A DNA stretch of 6,704 bases from the NCBI GenBank assembly GCA_000715605.1, contig KL568601.1:85521-92224 (forward strand), read 5' to 3'. Position 1 is the first letter of the stretch; every line of letters begins with the position of its first letter. Positions 1-6,417 of the stretch are shown piece by piece. This DNA is from Streptomyces speibonae (GTDB lineage Bacteria; Actinomycetota; Actinomycetes; Streptomycetales; Streptomycetaceae). The notes under the pieces were generated by a model. That model was given only the letters and a program-made list of their open reading frames with translations. It searched no databases and was not told the origin of the DNA. The translations under genes and the position numbers were made by a program.

Positions 1-195
1 CAGCCGCTGGTTGTCGCGGGAAGCGGCGATCGCCGTCCAGATCAGCGGGAAGAGCGACACGAGCGTGAACACGATCAGGATCGCGTACGCGACCGGACCG
101 CCGTGCAGCGTGCCGCCGGCCCGCGCGGACTTCGGCAGACGCGAGCGCTTGTGCTTGTCGGGCGATGTCTCGGGGGGCGTCACAGTCGTCGTCAC
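1..195 (-). CDS. cebG: CebG, cello-oligosaccharide ABC transporter permease (5' part, cut by window edge)
   Basis: This is the N-terminal 65 codons of an inner-membrane permease of the MalG type; the rest lies left of the window. The visible protein has a short hydrophilic cytoplasmic leader rich in Lys/Arg (about residues 13-25), then one hydrophobic segment at about residues 35-59 that matches the first transmembrane helix of this family. The start is GTG at 195. A good Shine-Dalgarno AGGAG (204-208) sits 8 nt upstream and shares one base with the cebF stop codon, so cebG is probably translationally linked to cebF, with only 12 nt between them. By family knowledge CebG pairs with CebF to form the channel for cellobiose and cellotriose, fed by CebE and usually powered by the shared ATPase MsiK encoded elsewhere. 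The name rests on position after cebE-cebF and on the cebR link; the fragment alone would only say sugar permease. Confidence 0.92.
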   Translation of the reverse strand, partial: MTTTVTPPETSPDKHKRSRLPKSARAGGTLHGGPVAYAILIVFTLVSLFPLIWTAIAASRDNQRL

Positions 196-203
196 GGCCA
201 CCA

Positions 204-208
204 CTCCT
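204..208 (-). promoter_or_regulatory. Shine-Dalgarno of cebG overlapping the cebF stop
   Basis: AGGAG on the minus strand, 8 nt before the GTG start of cebG. Its first A is the last base of the cebF TAA stop. It decides the GTG at 195 as the start, since there is no ATG at the head of this reading frame. Confidence 0.8.
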
Positions 209-1218
209 TAACTGCTGGCGCGCAGCCGGCGCGAGATGACGTGGTTGATGATGCCGATGACGATCAGGATGGCGAACATCGCCCAGGCGATCGCCGAGGC
301 ACGGCCCAGATGCTGGTTCACCCAGCCCTGCTCGTACAGATACAGGCCGAGGGTCTGGAACTGGTGCTCCCCGCCGCCCGACGCGCTCTTGTTGGGGTCG
401 AACAGCAGCGGTTCGCCGAAGACCTGGCTGGCGCCGATCGTCGAGACCACGACGGTGAACAGGATCGTCGGACGCAGCGAGGGCAGCGTCACATGGAGGA
501 ACTGCTTCCAGCGGCTGGCGCCGTCCAGCGCCGCCGACTCGTACAGATCCTGCGGGATGGCCTGCATCGCGGCCAGATAGATCAGCGCGTTGTAACCGGT
601 CCAGCGCCAGATGATGATCGTCGAGACGGCGAACTGGCTGGCCCACTTGTCGTCCTGCCAGGCGATCGGGTCGACCCCGACGAAGTCGAGCGCCCAGTTG
701 ATCATGCCGTAGTCACGCCCGTAGAGGAGCACGAACACCAGGGTGGCGGCGGCGATCGAGGTGGCGTACGGGGCGAGCATCGCGACGCGGTAGAAGGTCG
801 AGCCGCGCAGCTTGTAGTTGAGGATGTGCGCGATGCCCATCGCCATCATCAGCTGCGGAACGGTCGAGATGATGCCGATGGTGAGGGTGTTCTGCGCCGC
901 GTTCCAGAAGAAGTCGTCGTCGAAGATCCGGGTGTAGTTCCGCAGCCCGACCCAGGTCATGTCGGTCGGCGCGGTCAGCTCCACCTGGTGCAGCGAGGCC
1001 CAGCCGGTGTAGAGCAGCGGGAACAGACCGAACGCGGCGAACAGCAGGAAGAACGGCGAGACGAACGCGTACGGGCTCCAGCGCGCGTCGCGCTGCCAGC
1101 GGCGGGACAGCTTGGCCCGGCGCCGCTCCTCCTTGTCCACCGGACTGCCCCCGGACGGACGGCCCGGGGCCGCGCCCCCCTCGACGGGGGGCGCGGCGGT
1201 GTCGTGACGGGTGGCCAT
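208..1218 (-). CDS. cebF: CebF, cello-oligosaccharide ABC transporter permease
   Basis: A 336-residue MalF-type permease. After a hydrophilic, charged N-terminus (about 1-48) there are six hydrophobic segments at roughly 50-72, 108-130, 143-167, 198-222, 250-270 and 308-328. The cytoplasmic EAA loop that contacts the ATPase is clear at about 226-250 (YESAALDGAS followed by the conserved LP). The stop is TAA (208-210). The start is uncertain: I chose ATG at 1218, but an in-frame GTG at 1227 would overlap the cebE stop as GTGA and add three residues. Neither has a strong ribosome site, which fits translational coupling to cebE. With CebG it forms the membrane pore for cellobiose/cellotriose import. 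It sits in the cebE-cebF-cebG operon, expected to be under CebR repression from the operator upstream of cebE. Substrate assignment comes from the operon context, not from the permease alone. Confidence 0.95.
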   Translation of the reverse strand: MATRHDTAAPPVEGGAAPGRPSGGSPVDKEERRRAKLSRRWQRDARWSPYAFVSPFFLLFAAFGLFPLLYTGWASLHQVELTAPTDMTWVGLRNYTRIFDDDFFWNAAQNTLTIGIISTVPQLMMAMGIAHILNYKLRGSTFYRVAMLAPYATSIAAATLVFVLLYGRDYGMINWALDFVGVDPIAWQDDKWASQFAVSTIIIWRWTGYNALIYLAAMQAIPQDLYESAALDGASRWKQFLHVTLPSLRPTILFTVVVSTIGASQVFGEPLLFDPNKSASGGGEHQFQTLGLYLYEQGWVNQHLGRASAIAWAMFAILIVIGIINHVISRRLRASS

Positions 1219-1223
1219 TCGGG

Positions 1224-2582
1224 TCACTTGTCCAGGTTGTTGTCGATGGTCTTGGTGGCCGTCTCCCAGGCCTCCTCGGGCGACTTGCCCTTGGCCACCA
1301 GGATCACGCCGTTGTCACCCAGACCCTGGCCGATGATCTGGTCCTTCGGGCCGATGATCTGGACCGGGATCTGCTTGGCGGCCGCGGCGAAGATCTCGCC
1401 GATCGGGGCGTCACCGGTCATGTCGTTCTTCGCCCCGGTGACCGCCTTGTCCTCGTACGCGGCCTGCGCGCTCGGGAAGCTGCCCTGCACCTCGAACAGC
1501 TTGACCTGCTGCTCCGGCGCGGTCAGCCAGGCCACCAGCTTCTTCGCCTCTTCGACGTTCTTGCCGCTCTTGGGCACGGTCAGGAACGAACCGCCCCAGT
1601 TGCCGGACCTGGGCGGCACCGCGACGTCCCACTTGCCGGCGGCGTCCGGCTGCGACTTGCCCTTGATGTAGCCGAGCATCCACGGCGGGCAGGAGATCGC
1701 GGCGAACTTGTTGTTGGCGATCGTCTGGTCCCAGCCGGGCTGGAACTGCGTCTGGGCGCCGACCAGCCCGTCCTCGGCGGCCTTCGCGGCCAGGTCGAAG
1801 GCGCGCTTGACGGCGGGGTTCTCCTTGTAGATGACCTCGCCCTCGGCGTTGTAGAAGCGCTCCTCCTCACTGCCCAGGATGGCGTTGAGCAGACCGCCGG
1901 GGGAGTCCATGAACGTGGTGCCCTTGGGGGCCTTCTTCTTGTACCGCTCGCCGACCTCGACCAGCTTGGCCCAGTCGCCGGCCCACAGCTTGCCGACCTC
2001 TTCGCGGTCGGTGGGCAGGCCCGCCTTCTCGAACAGGTCCTTGCGGTAGCAGATGGCCATCGGACCGATGTCGGTGCCCAGGCCGATGGTCTGGCCGTCC
2101 TTGGTGGTGGCCTGCTGCCACTTCCACTCGAGCCAGTCCGCCTTGTTCACGCCCGGCGCCTTGGAGAGGTCCTCCAGCTTCGCGGACTGGGTGGCGACGA
2201 TCTCGGCGATGTTGCCGACCTCGACGGCCTGGACGTCCTGCAGGCCGCTGTTGGTGGTCAGGTGGTTGAGCAGCGCGGGGTAGTAGTTCTCGTTCCGCTC
2301 GATGACGTTCTCTTCGATGTTGATGTCGGGGTTGAGCTTCTCGTACTCCTCGTAGAGCCCGGCTTCCTTGAAGCCCATGGTGCCGAAGAGACCGAGGGTG
2401 ATCGTGGTCTTGCCCTCGCCGCCGTCCGACGAGGAACCGGAGTCGTCTCCGCCGTCGTCGGCACAGCCGGCCAGCAGCCCGGTGCCCAGCGACACCACGG
2501 CCGCGAGGGCCAGTGCCTTGCGGGCGATGGGCTTCCCCTTGTCCGAGCGCTGCCGGGAGAGGGGGAGGGTACGTGCTCGCAT
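1224..2582 (-). CDS. cebE: CebE, cello-oligosaccharide-binding lipoprotein
   Basis: A 452-residue extracellular solute-binding protein of family 1 (MalE-like). The N-terminus is a lipoprotein signal: basic residues up to about 22, a hydrophobic core at 23-37 and the lipobox LAGC with the lipidated cysteine at residue 40. An acidic Gly/Ser-rich linker (about 41-56) tethers the binding domain to the membrane surface. The body has the usual features of sugar-binding proteins, for example GLGTDIGPMAICYRKDLFEKAG around 158-179. Start ATG at 2582 is fixed by AGGAGG 5 nt upstream and by the signal peptide. The frame stays open to a TTG at 2756, but that extension would run through the CebR operator and precede the signal peptide, so I reject it. 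CebE captures cellobiose and cellotriose and hands them to CebF/CebG. It is the first gene of the operon, with the CebR box 116 nt upstream of its start. Confidence 0.95.
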   Translation of the reverse strand: MRARTLPLSRQRSDKGKPIARKALALAAVVSLGTGLLAGCADDGGDDSGSSSDGGEGKTTITLGLFGTMGFKEAGLYEEYEKLNPDINIEENVIERNENYYPALLNHLTTNSGLQDVQAVEVGNIAEIVATQSAKLEDLSKAPGVNKADWLEWKWQQATTKDGQTIGLGTDIGPMAICYRKDLFEKAGLPTDREEVGKLWAGDWAKLVEVGERYKKKAPKGTTFMDSPGGLLNAILGSEEERFYNAEGEVIYKENPAVKRAFDLAAKAAEDGLVGAQTQFQPGWDQTIANNKFAAISCPPWMLGYIKGKSQPDAAGKWDVAVPPRSGNWGGSFLTVPKSGKNVEEAKKLVAWLTAPEQQVKLFEVQGSFPSAQAAYEDKAVTGAKNDMTGDAPIGEIFAAAAKQIPVQIIGPKDQIIGQGLGDNGVILVAKGKSPEEAWETATKTIDNNLDK

Positions 2583-2587
2583 TGCGT

Positions 2588-2593
2588 CCTCCT
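2588..2593 (-). promoter_or_regulatory. Shine-Dalgarno of cebE
   Basis: AGGAGG on the minus strand, 5 nt before the ATG at 2582. It decides the start in favour of the short form whose first residues are the lipoprotein signal peptide. Confidence 0.85.
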
Positions 2594-2696
2594 GTTGCCC
2601 TGACGTGCCGACCCCCCGGCCAACGGCGTCGTTTGACCGTATCCTGCGCGTTGCGGCTCGGGCGGGGAACGTGCGGGTTGTGTATGGGTGAGGTAC

Positions 2697-2714
2697 CGTG
2701 GGAGCGCTCCCACG
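2697..2714. promoter_or_regulatory. CebR operator (CebR box)
   Basis: Perfect 18-bp palindrome CGTGGGAGCGCTCCCACG. Its central 14 bp (2699-2712), TGGGAGCGCTCCCA, is identical to the established CebR-binding consensus of Streptomyces. It lies 116 nt upstream of the cebE start and 211 nt upstream of cebR, so it can control cebEFG and possibly also cebR. The presence of the exact box next to a LacI-family gene is the main support for naming this locus ceb rather than another sugar system. Confidence 0.95.
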
Positions 2715-2910
2715 TGTGATGTCTTGAAGAGTCCCGGGTCCGGGCGAGGGTGTCAAGGGAACAGACGAGGCAAACTGCGTTCAGTTATCTGCCCGTTAAC
2801 TTGCCTTCGGGGCCAAGCCAACGGAACCACGGAGTCCGCCCGTTGTCCTCCCGGCGGTGGCCGACGTCACGGGAGGGGCTGTTACATTCCAGGCCAGCGT
2901 GACGAAACGA

Positions 2911-2917
2911 AGGAAGG
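2911..2917 (+). promoter_or_regulatory. Shine-Dalgarno of cebR
   Basis: AGGAAGG, 8 nt before ATG 2926. The alternative in-frame GTG at 2857 has no comparable site, so the 351-residue form is preferred. Confidence 0.7.
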
Positions 2918-2925
2918 CGGAGCCG

Positions 2926-3981
2926 ATGGCAACCCAGGGAGCGCGGGGCCGGAGCGGTGGCCGGCCCACCCTCGAAGAGGTGGCCGCGCGCGCCGGAGTC
3001 GGCCGCGGCACCGTTTCCCGGGTGATCAACGGGTCCCCCCGGGTCAGCGATGCCACCCGCGCCGCCGTGGAGGCGGCGGTCGCCGAGCTCGGTTACGTCC
3101 CCAACACGGCCGCCCGCGCCCTGGCCGCCAACCGCACGGACGCCATCGCCCTGGTGGTGCCCGAGCCGGAGACCCGGTTCTTCACCGAGCCGTACTTCTC
3201 CGACATGCTCCGGGGCGTCGGCTCGGCGCTGTCCGACACCGAGATGCAGCTGCTGCTGATCTTCGCGGGCAGCGACCGGGAGCGGCAGCGGCTCGCCCAG
3301 TACCTCGCCGCCCACCGCGTGGACGGTGTCCTGCTGGTCTCGGTGCACGCCGACGACCCGCTGCCCGACATGCTCTCCCAGCTGGAGATCCCGGCGGTGA
3401 TCAGCGGCCCCCGGTCGGCGGGGGAGGCGCTCACCTCGGTGGACTCCGACAACTACGGCGGCGCCCGCCAGGCCGTCGAGCACCTCATCGACCGGGGCCG
3501 GCGCACCATCGCCCACATCACCGGCCGCCTGGACGTCTACGGTGCCCAGCGGCGGATCGACGGCTACCGGGACGCCCTGCGCGAGGCCGGCCACGAGGTG
3601 GACGACCTGCTGATCGAACCGGGCGACTTCTCCGAGGGCGGGGGCCGGCGCGCGATGGCGGCCCTGCTGGAGCGCCGTCCGGGCCTGGACGCCGTCTTCG
3701 CCGCCTCCGACGTCACCGCGGTGGGCGCCCGGCAGGCCCTGCGCGAGGCGGGCCGCCGCATCCCCGACGACGTGGCGCTGGTCGGCTACGACGACTCCGC
3801 CATAGCCCGCCACCTGGACCCGCCGCTGACCAGCGTGCGCCAGCCGATCGAGGAGATGGGCCGCGCGATGATCGACCTCCTCCTCGCCGAGATCGCCGAC
3901 CGCCGCCCGGCCATCTCGCGGGGCCTGGACCGGCGCCAGATGGTGCTGGCCACGGAACTGGTGGCCCGTGCGTCGTCGTGA
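2926..3981 (+). CDS. cebR: CebR, LacI-family repressor of cello-oligosaccharide uptake genes
   Basis: A 351-residue LacI/GalR-family regulator of normal length. The N-terminal DNA-binding domain is at about 14-68: helix-turn-helix TLEEVAARAGVGRGTVSRVI at 15-34, then the hinge helix NTAARALAANR at 60-70 that inserts in the minor groove at the operator centre. The rest is a periplasmic-binding-protein-like effector domain (about 75-345) with the family signatures VDGVLLVS, YGGARQAVEHLI and ALVGYDDSAIARHLDPPLTSV. By family knowledge CebR represses cebEFG and bglC and is released by cellobiose or cellotriose. The cognate operator is present in the adjacent divergent region, which supports the call strongly. 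Start ATG 2926 is chosen by its ribosome site; an upstream GTG (2857) would add 23 residues unlike a LacI N-terminus. Two hairpins follow the stop directly. Confidence 0.95.
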   Translation: MATQGARGRSGGRPTLEEVAARAGVGRGTVSRVINGSPRVSDATRAAVEAAVAELGYVPNTAARALAANRTDAIALVVPEPETRFFTEPYFSDMLRGVGSALSDTEMQLLLIFAGSDRERQRLAQYLAAHRVDGVLLVSVHADDPLPDMLSQLEIPAVISGPRSAGEALTSVDSDNYGGARQAVEHLIDRGRRTIAHITGRLDVYGAQRRIDGYRDALREAGHEVDDLLIEPGDFSEGGGRRAMAALLERRPGLDAVFAASDVTAVGARQALREAGRRIPDDVALVGYDDSAIARHLDPPLTSVRQPIEEMGRAMIDLLLAEIADRRPAISRGLDRRQMVLATELVARASS

Positions 3982-3987
3982 CGTATG

Positions 3988-4011
3988 CGGGGACCGGCCC
4001 CGTGGTCCCCG
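3988..4011 (+). terminator. Hairpin just after cebR
   Basis: 8-bp perfect stem CGGGGACC (3988-3995) / GGTCCCCG (4004-4011) with an 8-nt loop, starting 6 nt after the cebR stop. No T-run follows, as is common for Streptomyces terminators. It is the first of two tandem hairpins. Confidence 0.6.
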
Positions 4012-4021
4012 GTGGAACGAC

Positions 4022-4058
4022 TTCAGCCGGTGACCTCGCGCGGAGGTCACCGGCTGAA
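4022..4058. terminator. Strong bidirectional terminator between cebR and tRNA-His
   Basis: Perfect 16-bp stem TTCAGCCGGTGACCTC (4022-4037) / its complement (4043-4058) with a 5-nt loop GCGCG. It lies between two convergent transcripts, 40 nt after cebR and 8 nt past the 3' end of the tRNA, so it can serve both. The A/T bases at the stem base give a short T stretch for the cebR side and little for the other. Confidence 0.88.
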
Positions 4059-4066
4059 ACGGTGAG

Positions 4067-4140
4067 GGTGAGTGACGGGACTTGAACCCGCGACTTCCTG
4101 GACCACAACCAGGTGCTCTACCAGCTGAGCTACACCCACC
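4067..4140 (-). tRNA. tRNA-His (anticodon GTG)
   Basis: The minus strand folds into a full cloverleaf: acceptor GTGGGTG / CACTCAC with one G-U pair, D arm with GCTC / GAGC, anticodon arm CCTGG-TTGTGGT-CCAGG with anticodon GTG, and T arm with loop TTCAAGT. An extra G at position -1 (4140) pairs with C73 (4067), which is the identity element of histidine tRNA. The CCA end is not encoded; the bases after C73 read CTC. Annotation programs may extend the 3' end by two or three bases. A possible -10 element TACACT lies at 4189-4194, about 49 nt upstream, but I see no matching -35. The gene stands alone between orn and cebR. Confidence 0.97.
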
Positions 4141-4258
4141 ATGGCCTTGTCGGTTGAGATCAGCGACTTCCCCGACCGGCCGAGAAAAAGTGTACATGCT
4201 CCGAAGGGGTGCTCGCGCACGGCTTTTCCCGAGGGTGTCGCCGACCCCCTCCACACCC

Positions 4259-4861
4259 CTACTGAGCAGGCAGGACGTGCTTGGCCGCGATCTTCTTCGC
4301 GGTCTCCGAGTCGGGCCCCGGCTGGGGTACGAACACGGCCTCGCGGTAGTAGCGCAGCTCCGCGATGGACTCCCGGATGTCGGCGAGGGCGCGGTGGTTG
4401 CCGTTCTTCTCCGGGCTGTTGAAGTACGCCCTCGGGTACCAGCGGCGGGCCAGCTCCTTGATGCTGGACACGTCCACGATGCGGTAGTGGAGGTAGTCCT
4501 CCAGGGTCGGCATGTCGCGCAGCAGGAAACCGCGGTCGGTGCCCACGGAGTTGCCGCACAGGGGGGCCTTGCCCGGCTCCTTGACGTGCTCGCGCACGTA
4601 GTCGAGGACCCGCCGCTCGGCGTCCTCGAGCGTCGTGCCGCCCTCCAGCTCGGCGAGCAGCCCGGACGCGGTGTGCATCTCGCGCACCACCTCCGGCATC
4701 GTCTCCAGGGCCCGCTCCGGCGGGCGGATGACGATGTCCACGCCCTCACCGAGCACGTTCAGCTCGGAGTCGGTGACGAGGGCGGCCACTTCGATGAGCG
4801 CGTCGTCCGACAGCGAGAGGCCGGTCATCTCGCAGTCGATCCACACCATGCGATCGTTCAT
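4259..4861 (-). CDS. orn: Oligoribonuclease (3'-5' exoribonuclease, DEDDh family)
   Basis: A 200-residue cytoplasmic exonuclease of standard length that degrades 2-5 nt RNA fragments and pGpG to mononucleotides. All catalytic residues of the DEDDh fold are visible: Exo I D9 and E11 (WIDCEMTGL), Exo II D109 ([12 protein letters not shown]), and Exo III H156 and D161 (NHRALADI). The typical [10 protein letters not shown] and WYPRAYF segments are intact, so the enzyme should be active. Start ATG 4861 follows AAGG (4870-4873) with 8 nt spacing; a longer open frame to 4933 has no family homology at its head. It lies downstream of adpA on the same strand (the gene is also called ornA), but a strong terminator and about 195 bp separate them. 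In S. coelicolor the two were reported, as I recall, not to be coupled. It links to development because pGpG clearance feeds back on c-di-GMP signalling. Confidence 0.97.
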   Translation of the reverse strand: MNDRMVWIDCEMTGLSLSDDALIEVAALVTDSELNVLGEGVDIVIRPPERALETMPEVVREMHTASGLLAELEGGTTLEDAERRVLDYVREHVKEPGKAPLCGNSVGTDRGFLLRDMPTLEDYLHYRIVDVSSIKELARRWYPRAYFNSPEKNGNHRALADIRESIAELRYYREAVFVPQPGPDSETAKKIAAKHVLPAQ

Positions 4862-4903
4862 ATGTCTAACCTTACGGCCCGGTAGGCCGTGCGGACCCCG
4901 CTG

Positions 4904-4933
4904 GTCGTACCACGGTGTCGGTGTGAATGTCAC
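4904..4933 (-). promoter_or_regulatory. Candidate orn promoter
   Basis: On the minus strand GTGACA (4928-4933; 5 of 6 to TTGACA), an 18-bp spacer, then TACGAC (4904-4909; only 3 of 6 to TATAAT). Transcription would start near 4897, giving a leader of about 35 nt. It lies downstream of the adpA terminator, which fits independent orn transcription. The weak -10 keeps the confidence low. Confidence 0.35.
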
Positions 4934-4955
4934 AGGACCCCGGACTTGGAGCCTG

Positions 4956-5007
4956 CGGACATAGGGCCCCCGGACATAGGGCGGACATAGGGCCCCCGGA
5001 CATACGG
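4956..5007. repeat. 26-bp tandem duplication between adpA and orn
   Basis: Two adjacent 26-bp units, 4956-4981 and 4982-5007, agree at 25 of 26 bases (G/C difference at unit position 24). Each unit holds two copies of CGGACATA (4956, 4971, 4982, 4997), so four copies occur with spacing 15, 11 and 15. GGGCCC palindromes sit between copies 1-2 and 3-4. The array lies between the adpA terminator and the candidate orn promoter, and its end runs into the left arm of the terminator. Confidence 0.9.
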
Positions 5008-5040
5008 ACGGGCCGGGAGCCGCCGCTCCCGGCCCGTCCG
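5005..5040 (-). terminator. adpA transcription terminator
   Basis: Perfect 16-bp GC-rich stem CGGACGGGCCGGGAGC (5005-5020) / its complement (5025-5040) with a 4-nt loop, beginning 15 nt after the adpA stop. No T-run follows. It should separate adpA and orn transcription. Confidence 0.88.
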
Positions 5041-5055
5041 CGTGCCGGTGTCATC

Positions 5056-6288
5056 TCACGGAGCGCTGCGCTGCCCCGGCACACCGGGCGCCGAGGCCGT
5101 CAGGGACACGCCCAGCGCTCCGGCCGCCGCCGTGCGCCGGGACTGGTGCGGCAGCGGACTGTCCGGGTGCAGCGCCGGCGGCATCGGATGCCCCGGATGG
5201 CCGGGCGGGCCGGACGGGACGGTCCCCGGGGCGGCCGGGGCGCCCTCGCCGTCCTGGTTCCGGTCGGCCTGCGGCCGCCGCGCGCGGTACGCGGCCCGGT
5301 AGGCGGCGGGCGACGAGCCCAGCTGACGCCGGAAGTGGCCGCGCAGCGCGACCGGCGAGCGGAATCCGCAGCGCCCGGCGACCTCGTCCACCGAGTAGTC
5401 CGACGTCTCCAGCAGCCGCTGCGCCTGGAGCACCCGCTGCGTGATCAGCCACTGCAACGGCGCGCTGCCGGTCAGCGAGCGGAACCGGCGGTCGAAGGTA
5501 CGGCGGCTCATGTACGCGCGGGCCGCCAGCGTCTCCACGTCGAACTGCTCGTGGAGGTGCTCCAGTGCCCAGGCGACGACCTCGGCGAGCGGGTCGGCGC
5601 CGATCTCCTCCGGTAAAGACCTGTCGAGGTAGCGCTCCTGGCCGCCGCTGCGGCGCGGCGGGACCACCAGGCGCCGGGCGAGCGCGCCGGCCGCCTCGTT
5701 GCCGTGGTCCGTGCGCACGATGTGCAGGCACAGGTCGATCCCGGCCGCGGTGCCGGCCGAGGTCAGCACGTCGCCGTCGTCCACGAAGAGTTCCCGCGGA
5801 TCGACGTGCACCGACGGATAGCGTTTCGCCAGCGTCGGCGCGTACATCCAGTGTGTGGTCGCGGGCCGGCCGTCCAGCAGGCCCGCCGCGGCGAGTACGA
5901 AGGCGCCGGTGCACAGCCCGACGATGCGGGCGCCCTCCTCATGGGCCCGCCGCAGTGCGTCGAGCGCCTCCTCCGGTGGCGGGGAGGTGATCGAACGCCA
6001 GGCCGGCACGACGACGGTGCCCGCCCGGGATATCGCCTCCAGGCCATGTGGTGCGGTGAGTTCCAGGCCCCCTGTGGTCCGCAGCGGGCCGTCCTCGCCT
6101 CCGCACACCAGCAGGCGGTAGCGCGGTACGCCGGCGTCCTGGCGGTCAACCCCGAACACCGACAGCGGTATGGAACTCTCGAAGATGGGGCCGCCGCTGA
6201 ACAGCAGCACCGCGACGATCTCCTTGCGGCGCCGCCCGGAGAGTTTCCGGACAGCGATTTCCGGCGCGGCAGTGGAGTCGTGGCTCAT
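5056..6288 (-). CDS. adpA: AdpA (BldH), AraC-family global developmental activator
   Basis: A 410-residue regulator, close to the usual AdpA length of about 400. The N-terminal half (about 22-205) is a DJ-1/PfpI (GATase-1-like) dimerisation domain with the nucleophile-elbow-like GLCTGAFVLAAAGLLDG, Cys126, which in AdpA is not known to be catalytic. The AraC/XylS DNA-binding domain is at about 235-335 with two helix-turn-helices: VETLAARAYMSRRTFDRRF (251-269) and VDEVAGRCGFRSPVALRGHF (300-319). The tail (336-410) is Pro/Gly/Ala-rich and probably disordered. AdpA activates aerial mycelium, sporulation and antibiotic genes and binds TGGCSNGWWY-type sites. Leu225 is encoded by TTA (5614-5616), so translation should require the bldA tRNA. 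Start ATG 6288 has GAGGGGGG 9 nt upstream and gives the conserved MSHDSTAAPE head. AdpA-type boxes upstream suggest autoregulation, and a terminator follows. Confidence 0.97.
   Translation of the reverse strand: MSHDSTAAPEIAVRKLSGRRRKEIVAVLLFSGGPIFESSIPLSVFGVDRQDAGVPRYRLLVCGGEDGPLRTTGGLELTAPHGLEAISRAGTVVVPAWRSITSPPPEEALDALRRAHEEGARIVGLCTGAFVLAAAGLLDGRPATTHWMYAPTLAKRYPSVHVDPRELFVDDGDVLTSAGTAAGIDLCLHIVRTDHGNEAAGALARRLVVPPRRSGGQERYLDRSLPEEIGADPLAEVVAWALEHLHEQFDVETLAARAYMSRRTFDRRFRSLTGSAPLQWLITQRVLQAQRLLETSDYSVDEVAGRCGFRSPVALRGHFRRQLGSSPAAYRAAYRARRPQADRNQDGEGAPAAPGTVPSGPPGHPGHPMPPALHPDSPLPHQSRRTAAAGALGVSLTASAPGVPGQRSAP
5614..5616 (-). promoter_or_regulatory. TTA leucine codon (bldA-dependent) in adpA
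   Basis: Codon 225 of adpA reads TTA on the minus strand, in the linker between the dimerisation and DNA-binding domains. It is the conserved site in Streptomyces adpA where translation depends on the bldA tRNA-Leu(UAA). I noticed no other in-frame TTA in this window. Confidence 0.95.
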
Positions 6289-6329
6289 ACTGCTAAGCCC
6301 CCCTCGGTGGTCGCGGCTCCTCGGTTGTG

Positions 6330-6362
6330 TCGCTCCTGCACGTTTCCCCTCGGTCCTGCACG
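6330..6362. repeat. 13-nt direct repeat in the adpA leader
   Basis: TCGCTCCTGCACG (6330-6342) and TCGGTCCTGCACG (6350-6362) differ at one base and lie 20 bp apart, close to two helical turns. Each contains CCTGCAC, the inverse of GTGCAGG found three times farther upstream. Confidence 0.8.
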
Positions 6363-6417
6363 AGTCCCCCGCCGTACGACGTCAAGATCGAATCTACTGT
6401 GTCGCGTCGCGCCCGGG

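Larger units (their letters stand above)
2583..2925. promoter_or_regulatory. Divergent cebE / cebR control region
   Basis: This 343-bp gap has no credible gene. It carries the Shine-Dalgarno of each flanking gene, the CebR operator (2697-2714) and an AT-richer patch at about 2770-2802 that includes a small palindrome AACTG-cgtt-CAGTT (2773-2786) and GTTAAC (2795-2800). I find no convincing -35/-10 pair for cebE. For cebR a weak candidate is CCGACG (2861-2866), 16 bp, TACATT (2883-2888), which would give a leader of about 30 nt. A 7-bp inverted pair CGTCACG (2865-2871) / CGTGACG (2898-2904) brackets that candidate -10. Confidence 0.7.

Noticed and set aside
103..1671. Plus-strand open frame opposite cebF and cebE
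   Set aside because: Composition is Arg/Gly/Glu-rich nonsense opposite well-supported genes; no ribosome site or domain.
2583..2756. N-terminal extension of CebE from a TTG at 2756
   Set aside because: It would translate across the CebR operator and put 58 residues before the lipoprotein signal peptide; the ATG at 2582 has a strong Shine-Dalgarno.
4141..4258. Terminator for orn in the gap before the tRNA
   Set aside because: Only a 4-bp GTGC/GCAC hairpin is visible; I cannot support a terminator, so orn may read into the tRNA.
2785..4749. Very long minus-strand open frame (654 codons) across cebR, the tRNA and orn
   Set aside because: It runs antisense to cebR, through the tRNA-His gene and in another frame of orn. 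Its product is Arg/Ala/Pro-biased with no family signature; it is a high-GC shadow.
4862..4933. 24-residue extension of Orn
   Set aside because: Oligoribonucleases begin a few residues before the WIDCEMTGL motif; the extension lacks homology and covers the candidate promoter.
4956..5007. CRISPR array
   Set aside because: The unit is only 26 bp directly abutting its copy with no unique spacers, and no cas gene is present; it is a tandem duplication.
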